Assembly (NCBI RefSeq): GCF_900456975.1
Contig: NZ_UGYM01000002.1
Location: 4,650,001-4,714,000, forward strand
Source of the DNA: Shewanella baltica
GTDB lineage: Bacteria > Pseudomonadota > Gammaproteobacteria > Enterobacterales > Shewanellaceae
Direction: 5' to 3'
Length of the DNA stretch: 64,000 nucleotides
Shown: positions 1 through 8,500 of the stretch, in pieces
Layout of the letters: each line of letters starts with the position of its first letter
Numbering within the stretch: the stretch's first letter is position 1
Notes under the pieces: generated by a model
What the model saw: only the letters and a program-made list of their open reading frames with translations
What the model was told of the DNA's origin: nothing
Databases searched by the model: none
Translations under genes and position numbers: made by a program

Positions 1-568
1 ACGCTCCGTTAACATCGACGTCGAAGGTCACGCTAAAGGTTTGATAAAACCCATCGTAGTCAAAGTCTTCGAACAAACGACTGCTGGCATCAAAAATCGA
101 AAAGCTGTGATACACAGGGGCGCGGTAGGGATCTTCACTGGTCGCGCTCGAACTCGGCATGCCTTGGCTCGCATGTTTCGCAGTCACTTGCTCACGCGTC
201 ATCGGCGATGCGCCCATTAGTTGCACGCGGTTTGCCGTCGGCGCTTTAGAGGATAAGGCTGGCGCCAAGGATTTAACGGCTGCAGCAGCGGCTTCAGTGA
301 CATTTTTTGCGGGCGCAGCTTGTTGTAACAGGGCTAAAGCTTGCTGTTCCTGCTCGGCTGCTTGCTCGCTGTTTTCAGCTTTTTTGGCAATGCCGACACT
401 GGCCGCAGTAAATGGCGTTAAGCTTTGCGATGATTCCAGTTCGCGGGGCTGAGCGCTGACGGCAGTGGACGCTAAAAACAGCGCGGCAATGGCCGTCGCT
501 TTAACGAAATGGGTGTTAACCCGACAGTTAACTGTGGCTGCCATACCTTGTTTATTGAGTGTGTTCAT
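1..568 (-). CDS. Secreted Ala/Gln-rich protein, choice-of-anchor H-like (3' end outside window)
   Basis: The reading frame on the minus strand starts at the ATG at 568 and is still open at the window edge (about 189 codons seen). The product begins with a signal-peptide-like segment: a polar start, then the hydrophobic stretch ATAIAALFLASTAVSA ending in a typical cleavage site. A low-complexity Ala/Gln/Glu region follows (residues about 45-105), then a globular part with the phrase FSIFDASSRLFEDFDYDGF. That phrase resembles Shewanella proteins annotated as choice-of-anchor H family (surface or secreted proteins with a C-terminal sorting signal). The sorting signal cannot be checked because the C-terminus is missing. 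The gene is divergent from the PepSY-phoPQ operon and has its own PhoP-like box about 57 nt upstream (625-641), suggesting control by that system. The family name is an inference; the export prediction is firmer. Confidence 0.6.
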   Translation of the reverse strand, partial: MNTLNKQGMAATVNCRVNTHFVKATAIAALFLASTAVSAQPRELESSQSLTPFTAASVGIAKKAENSEQAAEQEQQALALLQQAAPAKNVTEAAAAAVKSLAPALSSKAPTANRVQLMGASPMTREQVTAKHASQGMPSSSATSEDPYRAPVYHSFSIFDASSRLFEDFDYDGFYQTFSVTFDVDVNGA

Positions 569-606
569 CTTGAATACCCCATGGATAACCCGTTCAAATT
601 GGAGTC

Positions 607-641
607 ATTAAAGTGTAATGAAGGTGAACATAAGCTGAACA
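607..641 (-). promoter_or_regulatory. PhoP-like direct-repeat box and -10 for the gene ending at 568
   Basis: Read on the minus strand, 641-625 is TGTTCA-GCTTA-TGTTCA, a perfect 6-5-6 direct repeat with 11-bp phasing as used by OmpR/PhoP-family regulators. Exactly 12 nt downstream (612-607) lies TTTAAT, a plausible -10. In enterobacterial class II PhoP promoters the box also sits about 12 nt before the -10. The predicted transcript start near 600 would leave a leader of roughly 30 nt. Confidence 0.6.
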
Positions 642-671
642 TCAACATTTAGTGTTCTTAGCGCGACAATA

Positions 672-706
672 CGTTCAGCCTTAGTTCATCTGAATTAGCC
701 GACACT
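672..706 (+). promoter_or_regulatory. PhoP-like box for the PepSY-phoP-phoQ operon (autoregulation)
   Basis: 672-688 reads CGTTCA-GCCTT-AGTTCA, a 6-5-6 direct repeat in the plus orientation. It is followed after 12 nt by GACACT (701-706), a weak -10 that keeps the second A and final T. It has the same geometry as the boxes at 625-641 and 3347-3363. It points towards the PepSY-phoPQ operon and would give a leader of about 210 nt. The half-sites are less perfect than at 625-641, so this is the least certain of the three. Confidence 0.45.
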
Positions 707-926
707 AGGGCATATTGAATGCGAGCATAGGAATAGACTCGCTGACAGAGTTTCAGTTCTGTCACGAATAACAAAATGACTACCAAAGTTAATTTTGATG
801 GAATTGTGCCAACCAATTGGCTGATCTCTATGTGTTTGTTAAGGTGATGAGGTATTCTTAGTCGACTCGATAAGTTATCCATCTCACCCATTAGCTTAAG
901 ATCGCCGAACATTGCGGGTACCAGAT

Positions 927-1217
927 ATGAAACTTTGTTTGACATTGGCCCTAATCGCTTGCTTATTGGCCTCCTTTGGCAGCATGGCAGGCAATGATAG
1001 ACAGAATGATCGCAACCAAGGTGCGAAGAATGAGCAGCGCCGTCTGGCGGTCAATAGCCCAGATCAAGCTGTAGCTATGGTGCAACGCCAATATCAAGGC
1101 AAGGTACTGAGCGTGCAATCCAGCGGCTCAGGATATCGGGTTAAGCTCCTCAATAATGACGGCCAAGTGTTTTCAGTCTCAGTGGATGCCGCAACTGGCC
1201 GAGTGTCGAGGAATTAA
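927..1217 (+). CDS. Small periplasmic PepSY-domain protein
   Basis: This 96-residue protein has an N-terminal signal peptide (MKLCLTLALIACLLASFGSMA). After a polar linker comes a single PepSY-like unit of about 50 residues: AVAMVQRQYQGKVLSV, an exposed turn, then VKLLNNDGQVFSVSVDAATGRV. PepSY modules are small periplasmic domains, often beside two-component systems or peptidases, and are thought to bind or inhibit partners. The ATG at 927 is chosen because it starts directly at the signal peptide; a TTG at 912 would add five residues. The gene ends 2 nt before the PhoP-like regulator and is surely co-transcribed with it. A role as an accessory or feedback element of the PhoQ-like sensor is an inference from position. 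Confidence 0.75.
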   Translation: MKLCLTLALIACLLASFGSMAGNDRQNDRNQGAKNEQRRLAVNSPDQAVAMVQRQYQGKVLSVQSSGSGYRVKLLNNDGQVFSVSVDAATGRVSRN

Positions 1218-1219
1218 CT

Positions 1220-1915
1220 ATGCGATTGTTATTGGTTGAAGATGATTTAGAACTGCAGGCTAACTTAAAACAACATCTGCTCGATGCCCATTACAGTATC
1301 GATGTGGCGAGCGATGGTGAAGAAGGCTTATTTCAAGCACTCGAATACAACTATGATGCGGCGATAATCGATGTCGGTTTGCCTAAACTCGATGGTATCG
1401 CGCTTATCCGCAGCGTACGCGAACAGGAACGCGACTTCCCAATCCTAATTTTAACCGCGAGGGACAGTTGGCAAGACAAGGTGGAAGGGCTCGACGCCGG
1501 TGCTGACGACTACCTGACGAAACCTTTTCATCCCCAAGAACTGGTCGCGCGGCTAAAAGCCTTGATCCGTCGCTCTGCCGGCAAGGCCAGCCCTTTGATT
1601 TATAACGGTCCCTTTAGCCTAAATACCAGCAGCTTAGAAGTGCGTAAAGGTGAAGAGTTGGTTAACCTCAGCGGCTCTGAATACAAGTTATTCGAATTTT
1701 TTATGCTGCATCAGGGTGAAGTGAAATCCAAAACCGTATTGACGGAGCACATCTACGATCAAGATTTTGATTTAGATTCAAACGTCATTGAAGTCTTTAT
1801 CCGCCGGTTACGTAAAAAACTCGATCCTGATAATCAATATAACCTGATTGAAACCCTGCGCGGCCAAGGTTATCGCCTAAAAACGTTAACGCCCGAGCCA
1901 ACTGCCGATGAGTAA
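1220..1915 (+). CDS. phoP: PhoP-like OmpR-family response regulator
   Basis: This 231-residue regulator has a receiver domain (about 1-115) and an OmpR-type winged-helix domain (about 130-225). Receiver landmarks are the acidic pair in VEDD, the phospho-acceptor Asp in IIDVGLP, the Thr in LTARDSWQDKVEGLDAGADD and the Lys in TKPFH. The stretch LTARDSWQDKVE is close to E. coli PhoP (LTARESWQDKVE), and the C-terminus ends in the family RGQGY turn. It lies between a PepSY gene and a histidine kinase gene that overlaps it by 8 nt. Direct repeats matching PhoP-box geometry occur upstream of this operon and both neighbouring genes, so it probably binds them. PhoP orthology is likely; the inducing signal in this organism is not visible. 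Confidence 0.8.
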   Translation: MRLLLVEDDLELQANLKQHLLDAHYSIDVASDGEEGLFQALEYNYDAAIIDVGLPKLDGIALIRSVREQERDFPILILTARDSWQDKVEGLDAGADDYLTKPFHPQELVARLKALIRRSAGKASPLIYNGPFSLNTSSLEVRKGEELVNLSGSEYKLFEFFMLHQGEVKSKTVLTEHIYDQDFDLDSNVIEVFIRRLRKKLDPDNQYNLIETLRGQGYRLKTLTPEPTADE

Positions 1916-3272
1916 ACGTGCCATTGTGTGGCAAGTATTGAACTCCCTTAAAGCGCGCTTAGTTGCCAGTGCATTATTGTTTATCTTAGTGTTATTGCCT
2001 TTGATCGGCGTCGCCTTAAACGATGCCTTTACCGAGCAAGTTAAAAGCGCGACCAAAAATGAACTCAGCGCCTATGTCTATTCGATACTCGCGGTGACGG
2101 AAGTCGAGAATAAACAAATATCTATCCCAGAATTAGTACTCGAAAATCGTTTTAACCTCATTCAATCTGGGCTGTATGCCATTGCGACCACTGAAGATGC
2201 CAGCGGCAAACAAACGATCGTGTGGCACTCGCAATCTTTTATGGGCATGGTGCCACCGCCACATTTTACCATCCCAGCAACGGGTCAAAGTGACTTTGAG
2301 CAAATCGAGCTCGCCGAACAACCCCATTTGATTTATAGCTTTAGCGTCAGTTTCGCCAGTCAAAATCAAAACGTGCCTGTGACGATTCACATCATCAAGG
2401 ACGAGCGCGAATTTCAGCAGCAAATCGATCAATTCAACCAACAGCTTTGGACTTGGCTGCTGATCCTCATGTTCGTCATGCTCGTGTTCCAACTGAGCTG
2501 GCTAGTGTGGACGCTGCGGCCATTGGCACGCTTTACCCAAGAATTACACTCCGTCGAGCAAGGTAAGTCGATGCAGCTAAGTAGTCAGTACCCCACTGAA
2601 CTACAAGCGGTTGCGCGGCAGCTCAATATTTTGCTCAATACCGAACAAACCCAGCGCAAACGCTATCGTAATGCCTTGGCCGATCTTGCCCACAGCCTCA
2701 AAACACCGCTGGCGGTGATCAAGAGTCAGGCCGACTTAAGCGAAGCCTCCAGCGAGCAAGTGTCGGTGATCAGCCGCATTATTGGCCACCAGTTGAAACG
2801 CGCCCAAACGGCAGCGGCAGCCTCGTGGCATTTAGGGATTCGCGTCGATGACGTCGCCGCTAAGTTATTACGCACCTTAGCTAAAATTTATCGCGAGCCG
2901 CAAATCAACCTCAGCGGCGAGATGGCAGACGAAGCAGTATTCAAAGGTGATGAAGCGGATCTCACGGAAATTCTCGGTAACGTGCTCGACAACGCCTGCA
3001 AAGCGGCAAAGTCCACGGTTAAATTAACCGTGACCGGCGATGCCTATCAATTGCTGATCTGCATCGAAGATGATGGGCCAGGGATCAGTGAGGCGCTGCA
3101 AAATCAAATCTTTGAACGCGGTATTCGCGCTGATTCCTATCATCAAGGTAATGGTATTGGGCTTGCGATCGTGCGCGATTTAGTCGACAGCTATAACGGC
3201 AGAATTTCAGTCTCACGTTCAGAAACCTTGGGCGGCGCCAAGTTCAGCATCAGCTTCGTGCATTCTATTTAA
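1908..3272 (+). CDS. phoQ: PhoQ-like sensor histidine kinase
   Basis: This inner-membrane kinase of 454 residues has a first transmembrane helix at about 17-40 and a periplasmic sensor of about 140 residues. A second helix follows at about 178-200, then a HAMP-like linker, an H-box (DLAHSLKTPLAVIKSQ, His about 262) and an ATPase domain with N, G1 and G2 boxes (LDNACKAA, EDDGPGIS, GNGIGLAIV). The H-box is nearly the PhoQ signature (E. coli DLTHSLKTPLAVLQS). The PhoQ-type sensor phrase FNLIQSGLYA is present, but no strong acidic patch like the one implicated in E. coli divalent-cation sensing stands out, so the ligand may differ. It starts inside the end of phoP, implying translational coupling. 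It phosphorylates the adjacent regulator; PhoQ is a fair but not proven name. Confidence 0.75.
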   Translation: MSKRAIVWQVLNSLKARLVASALLFILVLLPLIGVALNDAFTEQVKSATKNELSAYVYSILAVTEVENKQISIPELVLENRFNLIQSGLYAIATTEDASGKQTIVWHSQSFMGMVPPPHFTIPATGQSDFEQIELAEQPHLIYSFSVSFASQNQNVPVTIHIIKDEREFQQQIDQFNQQLWTWLLILMFVMLVFQLSWLVWTLRPLARFTQELHSVEQGKSMQLSSQYPTELQAVARQLNILLNTEQTQRKRYRNALADLAHSLKTPLAVIKSQADLSEASSEQVSVISRIIGHQLKRAQTAAAASWHLGIRVDDVAAKLLRTLAKIYREPQINLSGEMADEAVFKGDEADLTEILGNVLDNACKAAKSTVKLTVTGDAYQLLICIEDDGPGISEALQNQIFERGIRADSYHQGNGIGLAIVRDLVDSYNGRISVSRSETLGGAKFSISFVHSI

Positions 3273-3312
3273 CCTTTAATTTCAATAATATAGATTTAAA
3301 CCCCATCCTAAA

Positions 3313-3342
3313 TTGCGGTTAAAAATAACTTTTTAACCGCAA
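3313..3342. terminator. Strong hairpin after phoQ, possible terminator
   Basis: TTGCGGTTAAAAA (3313-3325) pairs perfectly with TTTTTAACCGCAA (3330-3342) across a 4-nt loop. It starts 40 nt after the phoQ stop. There is no U-run after the stem, so it is not a classical terminator; it may also act as a 3' end stabiliser. It ends 4 nt before the PhoP-like box of the next gene. Confidence 0.45.
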
Positions 3343-3346
3343 AATG

Positions 3347-3381
3347 CTTTCAGCTTATGTTCATATTCAAACGCCTATGAT
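3347..3381 (+). promoter_or_regulatory. PhoP-like box and -10 for the DUF3300 gene
   Basis: 3347-3363 reads CTTTCA-GCTTA-TGTTCA, followed after exactly 12 nt by TATGAT (3376-3381), a good -10. The last 15 bases (TTCAGCTTATGTTCA) are identical to the box at 625-641 read on its own strand. It replaces a recognisable -35, as expected of an activator-dependent promoter. The leader to the ATG at 3420 would be about 32 nt. Confidence 0.6.
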
Positions 3382-3419
3382 GCCCATAACATCCTCGAAC
3401 AGGATTATTGGAGCAAACC

Positions 3420-4922
3420 ATGAACAGACTACATCGATGGAATTGGCTAGTGTTAACGGCGGCATTAGTGGCCTTGCCTTTCACTACCACAGCCCAAGCT
3501 GCGGGCGTATCTGTGAGCCAAGGCTCGAGCACTGCGGCAAGCCAAGCCGAACTCGAACAAATGCTGGCGCCTATTGCACTGTATCCCGATAGCTTATTGA
3601 CCCACATACTTATTGCCTCAACTTATCCACTCGAAATCGTGCAGGCACAACGTTGGTTAACCCAGCGCCCCAAATCATCAGTCGATCAACTGATGTCGCA
3701 AGCCGAAGACCAAGATTGGGACCCGAGCGTCAAAGCTTTGCTGGCCTTTCCGACGCTGCTGCAAAAAATGAGTGAAGATCTCGACTGGACTCAAAGACTC
3801 GGTGAAGCCTTCTTAGAAGATGAAGGCCAAGTGATGAACAGCATTCAATCCCTAAGGCAACAGGCTGATAAAGCGAATAGCTTAGCGGACATGGATAACA
3901 TGGCGATCACCCGCGCCAACAATCAGATCATCATAGAACCCGCTAAGCGAGAAATCGTCTACGTGCCCTATTATGATCCGCGCGTGGTTTATGGCACATG
4001 GCGCTGGGGTGTGGCTTATCCCCCCGTGTATTGGGAATTTGGCGGCTATGCTGGCTATCCCTATCGTCCGAGTCATAACCATTTCTACTGGTCACCTGGC
4101 ATCCATATTTCCTTTAACTACTTCTTCAGTTCATTCCACTGGCACAACCATAAAGTGGTCGTGATCGACTATCGCCATTCACATCGTTATCGCCCACGTG
4201 AAAGATACACGGTCAGCTATGGTGCCCAGCCTTGGAAACATAAACCCGAACATAGACGTGGCGTGAGTTACCACAACCCCGTCGTGAAGCAACGCTATTA
4301 CAACGAAGACAAGTATCGCGGTAGAGATTCACACTCTAGCGGCAGTAAGCAGCACTTCAATAGTCAATATTCGAAGTCAAAAGAACGCCAAGATACCCAT
4401 AGCAATCAAAGTAATATGAGTAATCAGGGTCATAAGAGTCGTGACAATAAGGACTATCACAACGCCAGTCGTGAACGTGATAACCGCGCACCGAGTTATC
4501 AAAAAACGCAGGCCGAGTTAAAGGAACGTCGATCCGCGACTATGGTACAAACGCCGACTCACAAGGAGCGTAATGACGCGCAATCGAGACCCGTGCAGCC
4601 AAAGCCAATGCCATCGAAGGAGCCGCAGCAAAGGCAATATCAAACTCGGGAGTCACAGCCGCGTAATGTCGATCAACAAAGGACGCAGCCACAAAGGCAA
4701 GAAAATCCAAGGGCTGCGACCCCAAGAGTTGAAACGCCACGACCTGAGACAAGACGCGCAGAACCGCAACGTATTGAACAACCAAGACAAGCAGCACCAA
4801 GACAACGCGAAGAAGTGAGAGTAAGACAAAGTGAGCCACGCCAAAATGCGCAAACCGCTCGCTCGGTAGAACATAACCAAGGTCGCTCAACTCAAAGCCA
4901 AGAACGCCGTCATAGAGAATGA
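3420..4922 (+). CDS. DUF3300 family secreted protein with Arg/Gln-rich tail
   Basis: This 500-residue protein has a signal peptide (about 1-28, ending TTTAQAAG). A DUF3300 domain follows (about 45-240), recognised by LAPIALYPDSLLTHILIAST, the repeated aromatic/Asp phrases DWDPSVKALLAFP, and VYVPYYDPRVVYG. After a Tyr/Trp/His-rich strip (FYWSPGIHISFNYFFSS), the last 230 residues are low-complexity, highly basic and Gln/Arg/Ser/His-rich. The start at 3420 has GGAG six nt upstream; a TTG at 3408 is less likely. DUF3300 has no settled function. The PhoP-like promoter just upstream suggests an envelope role under the neighbouring two-component system. The gene is monocistronic, closed by the palindromic terminator at 4946. 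Confidence 0.8.
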   Translation: MNRLHRWNWLVLTAALVALPFTTTAQAAGVSVSQGSSTAASQAELEQMLAPIALYPDSLLTHILIASTYPLEIVQAQRWLTQRPKSSVDQLMSQAEDQDWDPSVKALLAFPTLLQKMSEDLDWTQRLGEAFLEDEGQVMNSIQSLRQQADKANSLADMDNMAITRANNQIIIEPAKREIVYVPYYDPRVVYGTWRWGVAYPPVYWEFGGYAGYPYRPSHNHFYWSPGIHISFNYFFSSFHWHNHKVVVIDYRHSHRYRPRERYTVSYGAQPWKHKPEHRRGVSYHNPVVKQRYYNEDKYRGRDSHSSGSKQHFNSQYSKSKERQDTHSNQSNMSNQGHKSRDNKDYHNASRERDNRAPSYQKTQAELKERRSATMVQTPTHKERNDAQSRPVQPKPMPSKEPQQRQYQTRESQPRNVDQQRTQPQRQENPRAATPRVETPRPETRRAEPQRIEQPRQAAPRQREEVRVRQSEPRQNAQTARSVEHNQGRSTQSQERRHRE

Positions 4923-4945
4923 TCCCGCTATGGCCGCAGTAACAC

Positions 4946-4976
4946 AAAGAGCGCAGTTAACTGCGCTCTTTTTTTT
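4946..4976 (+). terminator. Rho-independent terminator after the DUF3300 gene
   Basis: A perfect 26-bp palindrome (arms AAAGAGCGCAGTT and its complement) is followed by a run of eight T (4969-4976). Because it is symmetrical and lies between convergent genes, it may also stop transcripts from the minus-strand gene ending at 5014. Confidence 0.9.
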
Positions 4977-5013
4977 AAATCAGTTATTTTTAAATCACTT
5001 AGTTTTAAACCGC

Positions 5014-5490
5014 TTAAAACTTCAAGGTCAGGGACTGACCTTCACCCATTCCTTGCCACTCGATGCTCAGATCCATAATCTCATTGAGAATATGCTCAAA
5101 GTCCGATTGGCTAACGGTTGGAACGGCTAGGTCACGGCTGTTACAGGCTTGCTCTAACAGATAAATAAAGCCGTTATAGGTTGGCGTTTCACCCGACCAG
5201 AGTAGTGACTGCAAGGTCTCGACTATGGATTCGGTTTGCCACACTTCCGTTTTATCTGCGATGGCGCGGGAGGTTTCATTATGTTCCAAGGCGAAGCTGA
5301 TATCGGCGCCAGCTCTGACCTGCGAGAAGAAAGCCCCTTGAATATGCAGGCGTTTTTCAACAACATAATGGATCATATCGTGGGGAGCAATGCCCTGTTC
5401 TGGCATTTGGGTTTGGGTCGCACTACCGTCCATGCGCACGCAGCGCAACTGACCATAACGCTGGGTTCCTTTGGTGAAGATGACTTGCAT
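5014..5490 (-). CDS. Conserved hypothetical cytoplasmic protein (158 aa)
   Basis: I do not recognise this family. The protein starts MQVIFTKGTQRYGQLRCVR, has no signal peptide or membrane segment, and is acidic overall with alternating helices. It contains HDMIHYVVEKRL and a C-terminal FEHILNEIMDLSIEWQGMGEG. The start at 5490 is preferred over an ATG 16 codons upstream because AAGGA lies 8 nt before it. It stands alone between the DUF3300 gene (convergent) and the end of the c-di-GMP protein on the same strand; the 97-nt gap does not exclude co-transcription with the latter. The codon use is like its neighbours, so it is probably a real, lineage-typical gene. Confidence 0.65.
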   Translation of the reverse strand: MQVIFTKGTQRYGQLRCVRMDGSATQTQMPEQGIAPHDMIHYVVEKRLHIQGAFFSQVRAGADISFALEHNETSRAIADKTEVWQTESIVETLQSLLWSGETPTYNGFIYLLEQACNSRDLAVPTVSQSDFEHILNEIMDLSIEWQGMGEGQSLTLKF

Positions 5491-5587
5491 AAAACCATCC
5501 TTAGTATTTCGATTAACGCATACATAATGCGAACTCAAGTATAGTCCAACTCTGCGCCAGCATTAGAAAAACAGCAAGACTCTGCCG

Positions 5588-8500
5588 TTATAAATTACGC
5601 TGGATAAAGCGGAAACACTCTTCTGCCGCTAAGGGTTTACTAAAGTAAAACCCTTGCACTAAGTCGCACCCCATGCTCGACAATAATACCAACTGCGCCT
5701 CGTTTTCAACCCCTTCGGCCACCACAGTTAACCCCAACTCATGGGACATAGAAATGGTCGCAGCACTGATAGCGGCATCGTTCGGATCGCTTTCAATATC
5801 CTTCACAAAGGAGCGGTCGAGCTTCAATCTGTCTAAGGGCAAGAGTTTCAAATAGGATAACGAGGAATAACCCGTGCCGAAATCATCAATCGCAAGTTCG
5901 ATACCATGCTGGCGCAATTCCGCTAACAGGCGCGCATTCTGCTCCGGATATTGCATTGCCACACTCTCGGTGATTTCGAGCTCCAATGCACCTTTGCCTA
6001 ACTGATGCTTTAAAAGCACATTGGTGATATCGGCGACAATGCTATCTTTGCGGAGTTGATGCGCCGACAGATTCACCGCCATTCGCAGCTCGGTCGCACC
6101 CGCAGCGCGCCAAGCGGCAAGCTGCGCCATCGCGGTTTCTAACACCCATTGGCCGATAGGAATGATCATGTCAATCTCTTCAGCAATGGGAATAAAGCGG
6201 TCTGGCGCTACCATGCCAAATTCGGGATGTTGCCAGCGCACTAAGGCTTCGACACTGACCACTTGCCCAGTGCGGATATCAATTTGTGGCTGATAATGCA
6301 GTCGTAATTCATCGTTAGCGAGCACTTGCCTCAGGCCCGTTTCAATTTGCTGGCGCTCGGTGATCAAGGTATTCATCGCCGCAGTAAAGAATTGATAGTT
6401 GTTGCGCCCCGCAGCCTTGGCGCGGTACATGGCCATATCGGCGTTTTTCATCAAGGCTTCAACACTGTCGCCGTCGGTCGGGAATAAACTGATGCCTATA
6501 CTCGGTGATGAATGTAATGCTTGATTGTTAATAACATAGGTTTGACTCAAACCACTGCGCAGCGCCTCGGCTAAACTGGCCACCTCATCATGGTTCGTAT
6601 CAGATAAGGCAACCACAAACTCATCACCACCTAGACGTGCCACAGTGTCAGTATCACCAACGATGTTTTTCAAACGTCGGGCAACCTCTAGCAGCAGTTG
6701 ATCGCCCACATGATGGCCCAAGGTGTCGTTGATATTTTTAAAGTGGTCCATGTCGATAAACATCACGGCAATTTGGCTGTCGGATGCCAGCGCCTCCCTG
6801 AAAACCACTTCGAGGCGCGACTGTAAGCTGAGTCGATTAGGCAGTAAGGTCAAAGAATCATGGTGGGCGAGGAAATGAATCCGTTGTTCACTGACTTTAC
6901 GCTCGCTGATATCGGTAAAGCTGCCGATGTAATGGCTCACGGCACCTGCATCATCGCGCACCACAGACATCATCAACCATTTGGGGAAATCGTAACCATG
7001 CTTATGCCTGCCCCAAACTTCGCCTTGCCAGAATCCCGTTTGTTCTAGGGCGGCACGCACTTGAGGGTCGATATTTTTGTCGGTACGCTCGGCCTCTAAA
7101 AAGCGGCAGTTTTTACCAATGATTTCTTCTCGTGAATAGCCGGTTATCTGAGAAAACGCAGTATTCACATCCACAATAATGTCGTTGGCATCCATAATAG
7201 TGATGCCTTCACCACTCTGCTGGAACACCTGCGCCAATAGATTTACCCGCGCAACGGTGCGCTCCTGCTCGGTAATATCTTCAACGATAAAGAGAATAAG
7301 CTGTTCACCATCGGCACCTGTGACTAACGCACCATTGAGACGCACCGCCACTAATTGACCATTCTTATTCAAATAATGCTTCTGATAAGGGCCATAACGA
7401 CGCGTTTGCTTTAGATGTTCTAATTGCTCAGTTTCACTTAATTGGTAACGCTTTGGTGTGAGCTCCCAAGGGTCAAGCTCATTTAACTCAGCGAGTGTGT
7501 AACCCGTGATCGCTTCGAATGCGGGGTTGATCGCCACAAACTGACTATCGTCTAAACGTTTAAGCACATGCCCTACAGGCGCCTTATCAAACAAGTTACG
7601 ATATCTTTGCTCGCTTTCGACTAAAGTGGCCTGAAAAGCTTGACGACGGGCAATTTCCTTCGATAAGGCCATGGTTTTTTCAGTCACTTTCTCGGCAATA
7701 CGTTGGCGCTCGCCGGAGGAAACCAGCGTCATACCACCCACAACAGCACAGGTGATAAAGGCGAGGAGCAGCATAAGTAGCGATAAGCTAAAAGTATCGC
7801 CCATCAGCACCGCATAGGATTGATAAATCACTATGTGCCAATGCCGATCTGCAAGCTGCAGGTTTGCTTGAAAATACTGGCCGGTTTTATCGCTAAATAG
7901 CTTGCTGCTAAATGCGGGAAATGACTTCTGGGTATTGCTGTAAAGCAATGCACCGCCCGCACTCATGTCGGAGAGTTTCCACTGCAATCCCTTTACGCTC
8001 TCAACATCATTAATAATGCTTTGCAAATCAATCACAGCTGAACAAAATCCTGAGATTTTACCCAGCCGATCGAACGAGGGCGCTAGAAGCAAGGTGCCAC
8101 CTGGGCCATTGGGATCTTGAGCTAATTGGATCTTCGCCGTCATCACAGGCGCTAAGGTCGCGCGCACTTTGGCAATGGCAGCGGCTCGTATTGGTTCACT
8201 ATTGAGATCTAATCCCAATGCCGCTTCATTACCTATGAGTGGCTGAATATACATCACTGGCACTAACCAGCCATCGGCATTAGCTTGCCAGCCTTGAGGC
8301 CGCGTGACTTTGTAGGGAGCGCCAATGGCTGAGCGGGTCGATGCCTCAAAACTGGGCAGATCGGCAGCCGCCACTAACGGCGACCAAGACCAAGCTCTAA
8401 AGCCATCTTGCTGCAGCATGTTACGTTTGCCAAACTGCACAAACTCATCCTCAGAAACCTGCTCGCTATTATCGAACAAGCTCGCTAAGGCGATGATTTG

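Noticed and set aside
159..452. Plus-strand frame of 97 codons
   Set aside because: It lies antisense to the secreted choice-of-anchor H-like gene, whose minus-strand frame has a signal peptide and sensible composition; the plus frame is a Cys/Ala-rich shadow.
4540..4947. Long frames on both strands inside the DUF3300 tail
   Set aside because: The Arg/Gln-rich low-complexity tail keeps other frames open by composition; only the DUF3300 frame has a start signal and domain.
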